Positions 1 through 12,886 of a DNA stretch of 64,000 bases are shown here, piece by piece (position 1 is the first letter of the stretch; every line of letters starts with the position of its first letter). The stretch lies in NCBI GenBank assembly GCA_030704615.1, contig CM060733.1, forward strand, positions 46,812,001 through 46,876,000. Reading direction: 5' to 3'. The notes below the pieces were generated by a model. It was not told where the DNA came from and ran no database searches. It worked only from the letters and a program-made list of their open reading frames with translations. The stretch comes from Takakia lepidozioides. Its lineage: Eukaryota > Streptophyta > Takakiopsida > Takakiales > Takakiaceae. The position numbers were made by a program, and so were the translations under genes.

Positions 1-99
1 ACCACATTTCATTCAGCCATATTGTTGAACACTCCCTTTGCATCCTCGATGCTCCCACATTTGGCATACATGTCCACCAGCTTTGAATCTCTATTTTTC
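1..99 (-). pseudogene. PPR repeat fragment
   Basis: Read on the minus strand, this scrap encodes a piece of a pentatricopeptide repeat with the typical VDMYAKCGSIEDAKGVF pattern, followed by NNMAE and then sequence that no longer fits. PPR proteins bind organellar RNA, but this is only about one repeat, with no start and no continuation in the window. Near-identical segments occur at about 25.6-26.0 kb and 30.5-30.8 kb, so it belongs to a dispersed set of PPR-derived fragments. Confidence 0.7.
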
Positions 100-366
100 C
101 TATGACGCCAATTAATGTCTCGATCTTCCACTTCAGCAGGTGAAGCCTAGTGATTGGGGGAATCACCAGTTGACTAGAGGTGTGGATTCCCAACATGCTC
201 GTTCACCCTGCCTCTTGTAAAGTAATCCAAGGTGCCCCCATTCGGCGTCAAATGTAGAGAAAAGGGCAGCCCCCTGTTCCTCAGAGCATCTGCGTACTGT
301 GCCCAACAAGACCCCCCACAATTTGTGCCCTTCAACCATTAAGGGACTATACTTGACGGTGCAGCA

Positions 367-2264
367 TTGGACGTTGTCATGGATCATTTCTCCACTTTGA
401 GTTCACCTAACATTCGGCATCAGATCAATGCATTGAGAATGGGCTTTGGGATTAGAGGCTACATAGACAACATTTTGGAATTGAAACGACTGAGCATGTA
501 CGACTACATCCACGACAATGTTTTTCCAGGTCAAGGTGCCATCAAAGTATTTCTTTTCAAAATGTCGACTGCTGGGGGGGGCAGTGGGGTTAGCCTCGTG
601 AAGCGGATGCAGAAGACTGGGGACCTGCAAAATTGTTTTCTTATGTTTGATCATGTGAAACGAGTGAAAGATTGGACGACAATGGCTTGTCATGTCTACG
701 ATCCAATGTACCAACGAGTTATGACAATTGCAGTTTGTGACATGCAATCCGAGGATACGGAATCCCAGAAGCTCATGTGCAATTCCCTTGTACGTGTTAT
801 GGGCTGTCATCTCCAAATTTTGCTGGTTTCATGGCAGATAGTGCTCAGGCGAATTTCAATGCAGTTCGAGTTGTCTTCGGATCAGGCGACCCAAAAGTGC
901 CAATGCCGGGAAGAGAGCGTACATGTATATTCCATTGGACACAATCTTTGGAGAAACATACAAAGTCGGACATCAAACCAGAGATGCAGACACAACACCG
1001 TAAATTGTACAAAGAATTTAAAGTTGCTAGAACAATGAAGGAGGCGGACACTTTGTTCCAGACAATTCGTGCCTGGTGGTTCTCTTCTGGAGCTGCATCG
1101 CTTGAGAGTATGAGAGCATTGGAAGATTGGCTGGCGTTTGGGCACTTTCGGTACAGACAGTGGGGAGCAGCCATGACAATGGTGCGAGGCTTATATTGCT
1201 TGCTTTATTCATATATTTACTTTCCAAATTTTGCTCTCCTTGCTTTCTTTATGTTGTTCCCTGTGCACTGTTCTGAAGTGTGGTTCTCCTCTTTGCAGAA
1301 CATGTTCATTGAGAAAATGGCGGACATGCCATCTTGCAATTTGACAGAGACTGTGCACAACGCATGGTTGCAACAGTCTAGGAAACGAGGTCAGGATTTG
1401 TATGTGGCAACAACAGATGATCTGATACGTGCTTGCAACAACAAACCAGATACCGTGATTTCTTGCGAGGTGGGGCTAGTGGCAAGGGTCCGGACAAACA
1501 GGAGTTGATGTTGCGTGCTGCAAACAGATCTGGGGATCCAAGCAACACGGGCGGTGAGCACATATGCCCAGGGAACGCCACTTGTTTCTAGAGTTCCACA
1601 TCTTGAGGGGAGGAGAGATTCGGCTCCTGTAAGAGGAAATTGAACACCCCACCTGGTTCGGATTCCGATTCGCACAGGGCAGACCGTGATAACTTCTCGA
1701 AGCCTCGTGTTCCCATGCTTGATAGATCCATGTCCGAAACTTCCATTCTGGAGGAACCTCCGACACAACGGCAGGCTCCAGCATCTAATAGTGCCATTGA
1801 AATGGTGTAGGAGAGAAACTACCCCCTTGATGTGCTGGAGTCTGCATGCCCCGACCACGTTTGGCACATAGAATGCACAAGTGTAGGGTCTCGTGTAAAA
1901 TGTACAGCGATCAGGGCAACTAATTTCGAGAAGTGCACTTCATCTATATCCAGAGGCGGTGCCCGGACTCCTACTCCGACTTTCACGGGTTTGATGCGTC
2001 CATACGGCCAACCAGAAGCAAAGAACCACAAGTTCTGGTTCTGCGCAGACAATTGTGGTAGTTTTGACATCTGCTGTTCATGACAGGGCCTACGACATCA
2101 CGATTTCCAATTTCCCCAATTGCACATGTCCTGATTTTGTGAATATGCTATCAACCAGTTTGGGCAAGAGAGGTAAATTCATACCCTGCAAACATTTGTA
2201 TTTTATATTTTTGAAGAGGATGTCAAGTTATTTTACCACTAGTGTGAAACTAGCTAGGAAATAG
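367..2264 (+). pseudogene. Mutator-like transposase with SWIM finger, decayed copy
   Basis: This is a degenerate relative of the transposase at 32.2-35.8 kb. Visible pieces in order are: a segment with YDYIH, FPGQ and FKMST; the block HVYDPMYQRVMTIAVCDM, which probably carries the first catalytic Asp; FAGFMADSAQANFNAV with the second Asp; an intron with GT-AG ends at 1,182-1,298; LTETVHNAWLQQ with the probable catalytic Glu; and a C-terminal SWIM zinc finger (CTCPDF, then CKHLYF) near 2,120-2,210. Frames change near 790 and several times between 1,500 and 2,060, so it is not functional. The 5' exons seen in the other copy are missing and no terminal repeats were found. The intron lies at the same place as in the other copy. 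Family assignment is by motif reading. Confidence 0.75.
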
Positions 2265-3226
2265 CTAGCTTTTACATATATTGACATTTGGGATTGGCCC
2301 AAGTGTCAATCCAGGGGTCAAGGCAGATTTAGGCCCTGGAGTGGTTATCTTCACGGCAAGCGCGGGAGGCTTATCTTTCTCGAGTTGATCCTCACAACGC
2401 CTAGCTATGGCGCCGCAGTGTGGATTCCCCATGGCGTGGGGTGCACTTGGCTTGACTTGTATTTGAGTGATGAGGTTATATATGCATGAGTTTATGCTTC
2501 AGCTTTGTGAGCTCGTGCTTGTATTCTTCTTCTTTATCACTCGAGAAAGATGAGCTCGTATCTATGAGTGCCAGATACGAGTTAGTTGTAGCACTTGTGG
2601 TTTTTGCTTGAGAATGAGAGAAACCGGGTTGTTATGCAAGGAGCACCATGGAACTCTTGGTTGTTAGAAGCGGAAGCGATGTGGGTTACGAGGTAGTAGA
2701 CCTTGGCATTCGATCTTCAGCTTCAGAGATGAAAACACCATGCTGCAGGTAATTCCAGAGCACCTTGATGGTTTCAGATTGTGTACACGCATGAGCAAGC
2801 ACGATTGGAAAGAGGACCAGTCAAGAGCAGGTTGCAGTGGCTTTGGTGGCAAAGCTGAGAACTGGACTTGGGAATGCGTGCTTTTATTGTGTGAAGGATT
2901 GCAAGACCAAGCAAAAGGGCTGATTTGGCTTGGGGCAAATCAGTGCACTTTGTGGAGTATGTTGAGATTGGGTTTCAATCTTGAGCTTCAGCATTGATAG
3001 GGCTCTTGTCATGGTAAGAGCAGGGCTGGAACAGGAGCTAAGAAGTGCGACAAGGCCATGGAATGTGCACCTAGGGTTTTAGAGCTTGGAAGAAGAGCTC
3101 TTGCACCACAAGAGTGCAAGAGGAGTGTCTTGTGGCTGGAAATGTAAGCCTTAGGGTTTCATGAGCTTGGCAAAGGCTGTGGAGTGCTTAGTCTTGTCTT
3201 AGAGAGCATCAAGGAGCCAAGATAGG

Positions 3227-3640
3227 GGGCTGATATCTCTTGTGTGAAGAGGTTGCATGTATGGAGCATGTATTCAGCTCATTGAAGCTTCCATCTTCAA
3301 GCTTGGAGGGCAAGCAAGGAAGAGGGAAGGGCTGACTTCCCTTATGTGAGGGCAATGCATGTGTGGAGCATGCTTTCAGCCTATTGAAGGCTTGTACTTT
3401 CAGGTTTGGGAGTGCAAGAAAGGAAGGAAGGGGCTGGTTCCCCTGTAGGGCATGTGTGGAGCATGTTTTCAGCCCGCTGAAGCTTGTATTTTCAGGTTTG
3501 TGGGTGCAAGAAATGAAGCAAAGGAGCTGATTCTCTTATGGTGAGAGTGGGGCATGTGTGGAGCATGCCTTCAGCCCATCGAGGCTCTTGTTTTCAAGCT
3601 TTAGAGAGCTAGAAAGGAAGGGCTAGGGCTGGTTTCCACT
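3227..3640. repeat. About 100-bp tandem repeat, roughly four units
   Basis: Successive units begin with a variant of GGGCTGATTTCCCTT and contain CATGTGTGGAGCATG, then a TTCAGCC-TTGAAG segment, then a TTTCAGGTTTG or TTCAAGCTT segment and a purine-rich GCAAGAAAGGAAGG end. Unit starts fall near 3,227, 3,328, 3,428 and 3,520, with a partial fifth. No coding role is visible. Confidence 0.75.
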
Positions 3641-4079
3641 TGGGGTGAAATAAAAGCACTTGTAGGGCCTATGTGAGTTGGGGTTTCAACTTCAAGCTTG
3701 AAGGGAGCACAACTCTTGAAGCAGCAGGTGCTGGGGCTGGATTAGGTGTGAAGGGCATGCTATGGTCAAGAAAAGCACGTGAATGAGTGCCTACAAGGGC
3801 TGGAAGTCAGCCATGTTTGGTTAGTCGCCATAGGGATCAATGGCGTTGTTTTGTGAGTTAAAAGGAAGCTTGTGCACTTAGTTTCGGTTGCAAACATCTT
3901 CATTTGGAATTAGAGCTACTATTGGTGGTGTGTGGGGGCCATAAAGAGCAAGAATACCTTGTTGATTTCCTCACAGCCGCCATAGCTCGCTGCAAAAGAG
4001 CCTAGAGCCCAAGAGACACAAACCCTAGCTTGGCATGGCTAAACCCCTTGGAGAAATGGCTAAACTGCCATGAGTGGCC

Positions 4080-4480
4080 ATGGATGGGGCTGTGCCAGGC
4101 TGTGCCATGTGGCCTTTGGGACCTTGTGATGGGCTGTGACAGGCTGTGGCCAGTGGGGCTGTGACCCTGTGACCTGTGTAGGGCTACGACAGGATGTGAC
4201 AGGTTGTTCTGTGGCCTTTGGGGCTGTGACCCTGTGACCTGTGTAGGGCTGCGATAGGATGTGACAGGTTGTTCTGTGGCCTTTGGGGCTGTGACAGGCT
4301 GTGACAAGCTGTGGCCTGTGGGGCTATGACCCTGTGACCTGTGTAGGGCTGTGACAGGCTGTGACCTGTGGCCTTTGGGGTTGTGATGGGCTGTGGGGCT
4401 GTGGCCTGTGATCTGTGTGGGCCTGTGCTGGTCTGTGGTGGCCCGAGTTGACCTGTGGACAGCCTGTGCTGACTCGTGGA
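4080..4480. repeat. CTGTG-type minisatellite, copy 1
   Basis: The tract is a run of imperfect units built on GGGCTGTGACCCTGTGACC and GGCTGTGACAGG, including two nearly identical 60-70 bp stretches (around 4,135-4,205 and 4,215-4,275). Similar tracts recur at 12,395-12,580 and 16,490-16,695. Confidence 0.8.
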
Positions 4481-5150
4481 GGCACTGGTGGACTGCCTAA
4501 GGATTGGCATGTGGTCTTGAAGGCCGAATTTTGACGCTCGTGGAGGGCGGTTTGAGGAGTATCTTCATGATATTCCCATGGTCATGCAAGTGAGGGAAGA
4601 GAGGTGAGGGCATGCTGGGGTTAGGCATTGCTTTAGCTTCTCTTCCTCGTAGTTTTTCACCCTCTCATTAGGCCAAGACCTTTCCGTAGGTGGAGGCAAG
4701 AGTCAGTCCGGGTTTGGGCTGGGGTGTCCCTGCAGGAGCAACACCGTGGAGTTGTTTTTGGTGTGGGGGAGTTGTCGTTCTGATTTCTTGTGTTTGGATC
4801 CCCTCCATGCCTGCATGCTTGACTGTGCGCCATGTTAGTTTTGTGTGGGCGCTTGTTTTTATAGGTGATTGGTCCGGATTTGATCACTGACTAGTCCTAG
4901 AGCATGTTGTCGATGGTGAGGCTGGGGTGATGACCAGTCAGACCATCATTGTTCTCCTGTGGTGAGGTTGGAGGTGATGACCAGCCAACCATAGGAGTGA
5001 TTGCGGTGGATGCAGGTGCAGGTGTAGGCTATGTTAGGAACCTAGTATTCCAAACCATAAGCCGCAACAGGTTCTCTACCCGGTTACCTTGTAGAGAGGG
5101 GGTCAGGGACATGTTCATGACCGGTTGAGTGACAGTTTGTCAGCACGGAG

Positions 5151-5609
5151 GTGCCACTAGTTGCTGGGGAGAGTGTCTGTTCGAGCACTAGCGATACTAG
5201 TCGGTACACGAGACGAGGTGTGCGGTTTAGGCCACCTTCACCTCCAGTGTCTTCTACGGAAGGTTCTGATTCGGATTGTGAATCGGGAGGACTAACACCG
5301 GCGGTGCAAGTTGTTTCCTTGCCATTGTTGTGGGACACAATGGAGGAGATGTATGGAGTTACCAAAGGGCCACGAAGATACTCTGGGGCAGTGGGCACCA
5401 TCAAGTCGGATGATTTTATCCAAGAGTTTGATAGTTGGTGTGATTTGCAGCAAATGCGCAATCCACAACTATTTACACATTTCATGGCATGGAAGGGGCT
5501 GTTTCAGCACCTTGAGGGGCCGCCTATGGATGATTACCATAAATTCAGGCAGAGGCATGAGGTTGAGATCAAGGAGTGGAAGATGTACTGGTCACCCGAC
5601 TATCACTAG
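5151..5609 (+). pseudogene. gag-like ORF of a retrotransposon
   Basis: An open frame of about 150 codons has an acidic, Ser-rich start (residues 30-50), then a helical region with DDFIQEFDSWCDLQQM and FTHFMAWKGLFQHLEGP near residues 88-122. This resembles the capsid part of plant Ty3/gypsy gag proteins, where Phe- and Trp-rich helices are typical. The frame stops soon after WSPDYH and no zinc knuckle or protease follows, so the element is truncated. Plus-strand orientation is opposite to the large gypsy element at 12.7-21.2 kb. The first codon of the frame is not certain; translation may begin upstream or at a later Met. Assignment is by overall resemblance only. Confidence 0.45.
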
Positions 5610-8017
5610 AAGCATTCGTGTCTTTTCCGATTCGACTGCATGTCCGCGACCACTCCGGGAACCACTTGGTAGTAAACGGGACTACTGGAGAGTCGAAACA
5701 GACAATGTGGGCCCACGGGGGCATTTCAGACGGCGGACAGAAGTGGGGTCAACGACTCCGGAGTCGTAGCAGAATTCCGGGCTATTTTACGAATTGCGTA
5801 AATACATAAAATTTGAAAAAGCCAAAATTACAAGTGGTTGTAATTACTGCACATGCGACTACAAATTTTCTTTCCTAATTCGATTAATGGAATAAAGATA
5901 TTTATTCATTAAAGTGAATATGTAATCGACTCAACGACTCCATGAACCACTGCGCATTCATTGCACCCATGACTCGGCAGCACATTTGCTGACGTGGCTT
6001 TCACAAAAAGAGGTAAACAAAATGTGGCCTTGGGGGAATAGATATTTTAATACGTGCTGCCTCCACTTGGCAGAGACAAGGATACAAGTGCTGCGTCGGA
6101 CATGGCGGGATGTGGGAATGGAAATCCTGACACGGCAAGGCCTTCGTATACTGTGAGCGCGCGTAGTGGCTTCTCAGAACGGTGTGACATCGGGGTCTTG
6201 GTCATTCATCATTTACAGAATGTGCTGGATGGAGGCACAATGGAGCGCGCATACGGGCATGGCCTTCTGGCATCAATTCCCAAGTATCCACGCAAGGTGA
6301 GGCTGCTGAATTGGGTTTTTGCCCGTCTAGTTTTCTGACAGCATGCTCGAAACGTTCATAGTGCCATTGAGTGGCATTGCAATAATTTGATGTGTAGCTG
6401 CTTTTCCATTTCACAAGTTATGCAGAAGGCGTCACAGAAGAAGATCGCAAAGACGTCAAGCTGAAGAATATGCCCTTTGGTTGTGAACTACAATCATATC
6501 ATGCCAAACCCCATTTTGCCCACGCAGATGAGGGAGACATTCTGCATTTGCGAGTGGGACTTAATTCCTCTAAACCCAGCTTGAAGGCAGTTGTGACACC
6601 AGAGAAACTGGAAACTACCTCCAAGAAAGTTGAAACTCGCAAGATAGTCATGTATTCGTCTCATTATCTCCAACTGGGATTCCGAGTTATCATCCGACCC
6701 TTTACATGTGCGCTGGAATGGAGTATAATTCTGGTTTAGGCAGTTATTGCCACCAGACGTTCGCTTCTCCAATTTTTACATTTAAGGATGTGTCTGTATT
6801 TATGGCACTCTTTCTCCCAAGGAGGCCTGAGTACCCCCCTGTACTTGCAAGAATTTGATGTGTAGCTGCTTTTCCCTTTCATAAATTATGAAGAAGTAGT
6901 CACAGAAGAAGATCGCAAAGAGGTCAAGGCTGAAAGCGTTCATTAAGGTTGTGAACTACAATCAGATCATGCCAAACCAGCGGCGGCAGATGGTGTCATG
7001 AGACATTCTGCGATTTGCGCATAGGTGGACTTAATTTTGATGTTGACTTGAAGGCAGTTGTGACACCAGTGAAACTGGAAACTACAGGTTAGATGATGGC
7101 GTGCTGCATCGCGACATAAACCTGCATTTGACATTCAGGCTTAGGATTCATGCAATTTGGTGCTAGTCAGGCCTGCACAGTTCCAGAACACAAGTGGGAG
7201 CCCATCCGAGGGATGGGGACCTCGTAAGTGCTTCTTCATTTTGTACTCACCTTGTTTTTGCATCGCACTTGTGCTACAAGGGGCACAACCATTCATTTGG
7301 CTGGAGGTTCAATTCCTCTACAAGTGAGCTATTCCCGTGTCACTACAATCAGTTAGATGTGTTTGTGGTGGTTGCTGGATTTGCGGCTCTGGGGTGTCTT
7401 GCCAAGTGCTTACAGGGATCAACGTTAATGTGGACGTGGCAGTACATGTAGCAAAAAAGCTCATTCGCTGGTGAAGAAGACCATGTTGCAACATATGTCA
7501 TGCTATTGCTTCGAGAGTGCTGCTGTTGGGCAGGTGGGAGAATGCAACAACGGTGAGAAGGAAAGCAAGGGAAGCACAAAAAGGTGTCGTTCGGTCCTGC
7601 TCCTTTGGAGACACCCCCCATTCCACTGATCTTTGTTCCTGGAAAGCATGCAGCTGGGCCAAAAAATGCATGCACACATTCACGTCTACTTCCCGTACAT
7701 GAAGACGATCCTCTCCTCACATGTCAGAAACAATATTGGCAGAACAAAAAAAGGTTTGTTCACAAGACAATACGGACCACATACCGGGACATTATCGATA
7801 CTATTAACTGTCTCGCCCTTGCGCGCTTGCAGGACTGTACAAAATGGGTTCTAAGGACAGTAAGAGTCCTTAGCATAGCTCTCGTCTATGAGTTGCTCGC
7901 TTAATGGACACTAAGATTCAGCTGGGCTCACTATCTATATCCAAATAATCTTCCCCTTCACTACCCACATCTGCAATTTGCCTTGCGGTAATTACCGACC
8001 CTGGAATGTCTTCCTCA
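5610..8017. other. Gene-free stretch with one internal duplication
   Basis: I see no supportable gene. A segment at about 6,391-6,620 is repeated imperfectly at about 6,860-7,090. Both copies share GTGTAGCTGCTTTTCC, a block with CACAGAAGAAGATCGCAAAG, and an end with AAGGCAGTTGTGACACCAG. Frames inside are short and differ between the copies, so no protein is inferred. The remainder looks like degraded transposon or spacer DNA. Confidence 0.5.
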
Positions 8018-11000
8018 TTAAAGGTAACCGCTCCTTCCAAAGAGACTGGTTCGGCCGTATCTGGTAGATTTCGTGGTTCCCTCAGACCCTCGTGGTCGGC
8101 ATTCTCCCCCTAGGTCCAGATCATGGACGTCGGCCACGACTCGTTTGGCCCGGGGGTCCTTGTGAAGAACCACCTTGTCATCTGAAAAGAAAACTTGCTC
8201 AACTTGCGACGGGAAGATGAATGGCTCTTCATCTTGTGGTAGCATTTTTCTGAAATCAGCAAGGAGGAACCCGTACTCATCCCATTTCATGGTGGCATTC
8301 TCTCCTACCATATTGGCTTTTACCCAAGAACAACGGAATAGAATTGGCTTCACAAGACCATAGTCTAGCTTAAGGATCTCTTTGATCACTCCTACATATT
8401 GCACATGGCATGAAATTGGATTCTGATCTCGTGCACAGCTCCTACTCTCTTGTTCAAAAAATGATGCCACTCCGTTGTCATAAGTCACCAGGAGGCTGGT
8501 GTTGGCATCGTCCACTCTATAGTGATTGCCATATGCTTTCATTGACCGGTACGAAGTGGCAATCAGCCCTGGGGGGAATGACAGACTCACCATGCCCTCA
8601 TCTAGGTCCTCGTTCTCTGATGCGTACACTGCAATTGCAGATCTGACCCACACTGTAAAGGGCTGCAGCTCCTCCATTATTGTGGGGTACTCCACCAGGG
8701 ATCTGCGCCGACGACCGCCCCTCCGCCATGCTTTTGCAAATGCACTCCGTTCCATTTTCAGGCGGACCTTCTCCGCTGCGTACTTTCTGGCAGAAACCAA
8801 ATAGAAGCTGCAACTCAGTCCCCCTGACCAACACCGTGCTGTACATGCATGCCACATGCAGAGTGTGTGTCCTTTCAAGCACACTGTAGTGATGCAGCCT
8901 ACTTCATAATCACTTGCAAGCAACAACCAAGATCTACGAAACACCCTCTGTAGTCGTCTGAAGCACCCTGTTAGTACACGATCCCACTCCCATAGTGGCC
9001 GGAATGACTTGTGACAATATATATGTAATTCCAGCATACAAAGACCATTAAGAATAGCACAGGAGGGATGTAAGTTGGCACCCACTGTCTCCATGGTGTC
9101 ATGGTTGTTGTGTCGTTCAGCACATAATCATGTGCCACATCCCGAAGGCGCGGGCTCATGGCACACTTTGTTCCACCACCTTCTAGGACCTCGCCTACAA
9201 CTCCTTCTTCCTCGTTCTCGTCCCACACCCGTCGTTGTATTGCATCAAATGAAGACATATACTCTGTCATGAAGCCCAGGGCTTCGTCGCGGATGTAGCC
9301 CTCCGCCATACTCCCCTCTGGCCGTGCCATGTTGCGTACATACCCCTTCAGATCCTTCATGTACCTCTCCATGGGGTACATCCACCGGCTGGCTACGGGC
9401 CCACACACATGCAACTCCTCTACAAGATGCACTAGCAAGTGTGTCATGACGTCAAAGAATGATGGAGGGAATTCTTTCTCCAGCAAACATAGGGTCATAG
9501 CCACATCCTCATGCAACGATGTAATGTCCCTCGGATCCCACACCTTCGCACAAATCTTCCTAAACACTCGACTTACATGCATTATGGCTATTTGAGGACC
9601 TGGCGCCATCGTACCCCGAATGCACACTGGCAAAATCTGTTGCATCATCACGTGTAGATCATGTGACTTCATCCCCGACCATTTCTTGTTTATGGCATGC
9701 TTTTGGAAAGCACCCGAGAATCCAGTTGGCACTTTCATGGCTCCCAATGTCTTCAAAAAATCCTCTTGCTCTGATTTGGTCAGGACATATGATGCTGCTG
9801 GCATGAGCACTTTGCCTAGTCTATTTGGATCAGGCCTTAGCCACAGATGTGACCGTATCCCTTCAATCTCCATGTCCTTTCGTACGTTTATCGTATCCTT
9901 CTCCCCAAAGATAGTCTTCAGAATGTTCTTGCAGAAGTTCTTCTCACAATGCATGGGGTCCAGGAGGTACCGCTGCAAGAGGTTCTGAAATGCCAAATGT
10001 CCTCCCATGAGACCAAGTTCTATGGGCAAAAAAAGTAGAATATGTGGCAGAATTTGTCCATGTTACTACATTCTGCTTTCAACAACTCCACGATCCTCTC
10101 CACAGTGAGGTGTACGACTTCAACATCTACTGCATAGTAGTTACACTGACTTAGGAGTTGGTGGAATGACTCCTGACAGTAAAGGTAATTCCAGGAAGCA
10201 CAATGTGAAAGAAAGTGAGCGAATGGGGGGGGGGGATTCATGCACCTTCCAGTATGGCAAATCCTAAAGGATTGTCTGGCGCTTCACCCTGTGCTCCATG
10301 GCTGGATCCGCACTACTTCCGTCTCTCCCTCCAATCTCTATGAACGCCTCTTTCTCCTTTGCAAATTGCAATGTCTCCTCCGGTGTCACAGCATTTGGTG
10401 CCATTCTCTTTTCAACACATCCATTGAAGTGCCTTCCTGCTCGTCGGTAGGGGTGGTTTCTTGCAAGGTAACGTCGATGCCCCATGTATATTGTCTTCCC
10501 TAGAGGCTTTGAGTGTCGTGAATCCACATAGGGCCCACAAATGGGGCACCCTTTGTAGCCCTTCGTCTTGCAACCCGCAACAAGGCCATATGCGGGGAAA
10601 TCGTGGATTGACCACATGAGTATGGCACAGAGGGTGAAACTCCGTTGCCCTACTGGTTTCAAAATGTCGTAAGCTTCAACTCCAATCCATAGTTCCTCTA
10701 GCTCTTCAATCAATGGTTGCAAATACACATCTATGTTTGCATTTGTCACGGACTCCTTGCCTGGAATCAAGAGAGACAACATGACAAAGAATTTCTTTGT
10801 TGTCAACCATGGTGGCAGGTTGTATGCCACCAACTGCACGGGCCATGTGGACCATGTGCAACTCTTTGATCCGTATGGGTTTACTCCATCCGTAGATACA
10901 GCCAATCGCACATTGCATGGGTCCTCGGCAAAATCGGGCCAAGTTGCATCTATATGCTTCCATGCAAGGGAATCTGGGACATGCCTTATCAAACCATCGT

Positions 11001-11849
11001 TTGAGGCATTCCTGGAATGCCAAGTCATGAGCTCACTAATGGTCTTGCATTTGTACATTCGTAATAGATGGGGGATAAGGGGAAAGTGCCTCAACACCTT
11101 GGCTGGCTGTTGTAACCTGCCCACATCATGGTATCGGGCTGCACCGCATTTGGGGCACTCCATAGCATCCTTGTACTCTCTTCTGAAAAGTACATGTCCT
11201 TTTGGACATGCATGTATTTTCACGTAGTTGAGGCCGAGCTTCCCAATCATTTGGTTGGCCATGTGACAGCTTTTTGGCATTTCATTTGGTTGTGGAAGCA
11301 AGTTCAGCCGAAGCAAAGAGAACAACTCGTCCACAAAATGGTCTGAGACACCGTGGGTTGTGCACAGGTTCATCAACAGCATGGTGGCAGCAAGCTTTGT
11401 GGATTTGCATCCCTCGTACAGTGGCACACATGCTTCTTCTAGTGTCATGTGTGCAGAATTCAATTCTCCATCTCCACCTCCTTCCACGCCTTCCCCCACG
11501 TGAATGCCTTCATTTCCTGCGTCATCACCATCCCCAGTTGTCGCAGCGCCGTCCCCCTCTTCAGCATCGTCCATGATGTGGAATGCTTCCTGCAACATTC
11601 GAGTAATCTCCACCCCTCCGTCCATGCCTGGTTCATGTCCTGCGCCCATGACATAGTCCTCGTCTGGCCTGTCTGTATGGCTCCCTCGGGGGTGTGCATT
11701 GTCCAATTGTGCCCACTCCTCATCGTCTTTGTCTGCAGGTCTGTCGCGCGGCTTTTACTCACCCATCCCTTTGCTATCCGAGGCGGAAACTCCAAGATAG
11801 AAGAGTTGGAAATCTCTAAGTACTCAGCCCGCTCAGAATAATCAGTCAT
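8018..11849 (-). pseudogene. CACTA (En/Spm) TNP2-type transposase
   Basis: The minus strand encodes the usual CACTA transposase order. The TNP2 part (about 11,743 to 10,246) has the Cys-rich segment ECPKCGAARY, the block RLAVSTDGVNPYGSKS that carries a conserved Asp, and CPICGPY. It ends at DLPYWK, followed by an intron with GT-AG ends (9,985-10,245). The next exon opens with NLLQRYLLDPMHCEKN and continues into a DUF4218-like region (HLLVHLVEELHVCGPVASRWMYPMERYMKDLKGYV). A DUF4216-like region follows (about 8,720-8,050; SQVEQVFFSDD). An in-frame TAG at 10,264-10,266 just before DLPYWK and a frame change near 11,740 argue for a broken copy. I could not locate a matching pair of CACTA termini. 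Known family role: cut-and-paste transposition of elements ending in CACTA. Confidence 0.85.
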
Positions 11850-12394
11850 GACCTACAGCTAGTGTATCATGGGGGTGTTTTCTATTTGTTTTCCTTCCCG
11901 CATTCATGTTAGCTACCTTACTATTGATAATTAAGTATCAGTTTGCTTCATCAATCTATTGGATTCCATCAACTCATCCATCATTCCACAGCTTCACTCA
12001 GATCTCTCTACACAGTGTGAGTATGAAGTGTGTATCAAATTAATATCTATCAAGTATCAGGCTAAAGTCCTGGAGTCTCTAATCTGTTCTACATTATAAT
12101 TCTACTGCTTGCTTCCATTAAGCATCATGGATCATCCTCCTCCTATTCCGTGCTCTCCCTCTTTCTGCTCAGAGATACGCTCTCTGCCTCATTTCCCCTC
12201 AGTGATGTCCGAAGTTCCCTTCCCCCAGAAGCGCGCAAGAATGATCCCCCTTTCAGTCCTTGCTTCCAGCTTTATCTTCCTACCCGTTGTTCTAACCGTT
12301 TCCCTCACTAACCGTCGTCCGTGAACTAACATGTTCCATTCGCAGGTGTTGTTCCCCACAGTCGTTCCCTGTCCTGCTATCCGTTCCCTATGGT
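11850..12394. other. Spacer, possibly LTR sequence
   Basis: Pyrimidine-rich sequence with no gene. If the gypsy element to the right ends in an LTR whose inner edge is at about 12,701, part of this stretch could belong to that LTR, but its outer edge could not be fixed because the second LTR is not in view. Confidence 0.3.
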
Positions 12395-12580
12395 CGTGAC
12401 AGCTGTGTCAAGCTGTGACGAGCTGTGTGAAACTGTGACAGGCTGTGACTGGCTGTGCGACTGTGTTTGGCTGTGTCGGGCCGTGATTGGCTGTGTGGCT
12501 GTGTCGGCTGTGACGGGCTGTGTTGGCTGTGATGGGCTGTGTCGGCTGTGACGGGCTGTGTTGGCTGTGACGGGCTGTGT
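12395..12580. repeat. CTGTG-type minisatellite, copy 2
   Basis: Short imperfect units of the form GGCTGTGTCGGCTGTGACGG repeat here. The unit resembles those at 4.08-4.48 kb and 16.49-16.70 kb. It lies inside what would be the 3' LTR of the adjacent minus-strand gypsy element. Confidence 0.8.
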
Positions 12581-12700
12581 AACCCCCCTCTAAAGTGCGC
12601 TGCTGTCACCCCTAAGCTCCTGTTGGTCTCAGTCTGTGCAAAAATTAAGGGTACCCCACAGATCCCGTATAAGTGTCTAAGTCCCAGACAGTCCTCTAAC

Positions 12701-12718
12701 ATTACCCCTTCCCCTCTC
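12701..12718 (-). other. Polypurine tract and inner edge of 3' LTR (candidate)
   Basis: On the minus strand the purine run GAGAGGGGAAGGGG (12,705-12,718) is followed after TAA by TGTTAG. A purine tract directly before TG is what primes plus-strand synthesis at the 3' LTR of gypsy elements. Its position after the 3' ORFs and its orientation agree with the integrase on the same strand. The LTR itself cannot be confirmed without its partner. Confidence 0.5.
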
Positions 12719-12886
12719 AAAAAGCCGTGTCCTCACGGTTTACTGATTGCAATTAGCAAACCTTTGTGAGTGAGCACCTTTCTGACGTTGAGAGTTTCGT
12801 GGCGGACTGTGTGTACGAGCCCGAGGTCTGTCACTGGTTGACGGAGATGCTTGAACACTACCCGGATAAGTGAGTCCCTCTGGAGG

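Larger units (their letters stand above)
2265..5150. other. Non-coding stretch, possible retroelement leader or LTR
   Basis: No convincing gene lies here. The stretch holds a tandem repeat (3.2-3.64 kb), a CTGTG minisatellite (4.08-4.48 kb) and a sequence leading into a gag-like ORF at 5,151. Position suggests the long terminal or leader region of a retrotransposon, but I could not find the matching second LTR, so this is a guess. Confidence 0.35.

Noticed and set aside
7332-7345. CACTACAATCAG as the end of the TNP2-bearing CACTA element
   Set aside because: No matching inverted copy (CTGATTGTAGTG) was found to the right of the transposase, and no 3-bp duplication could be shown.
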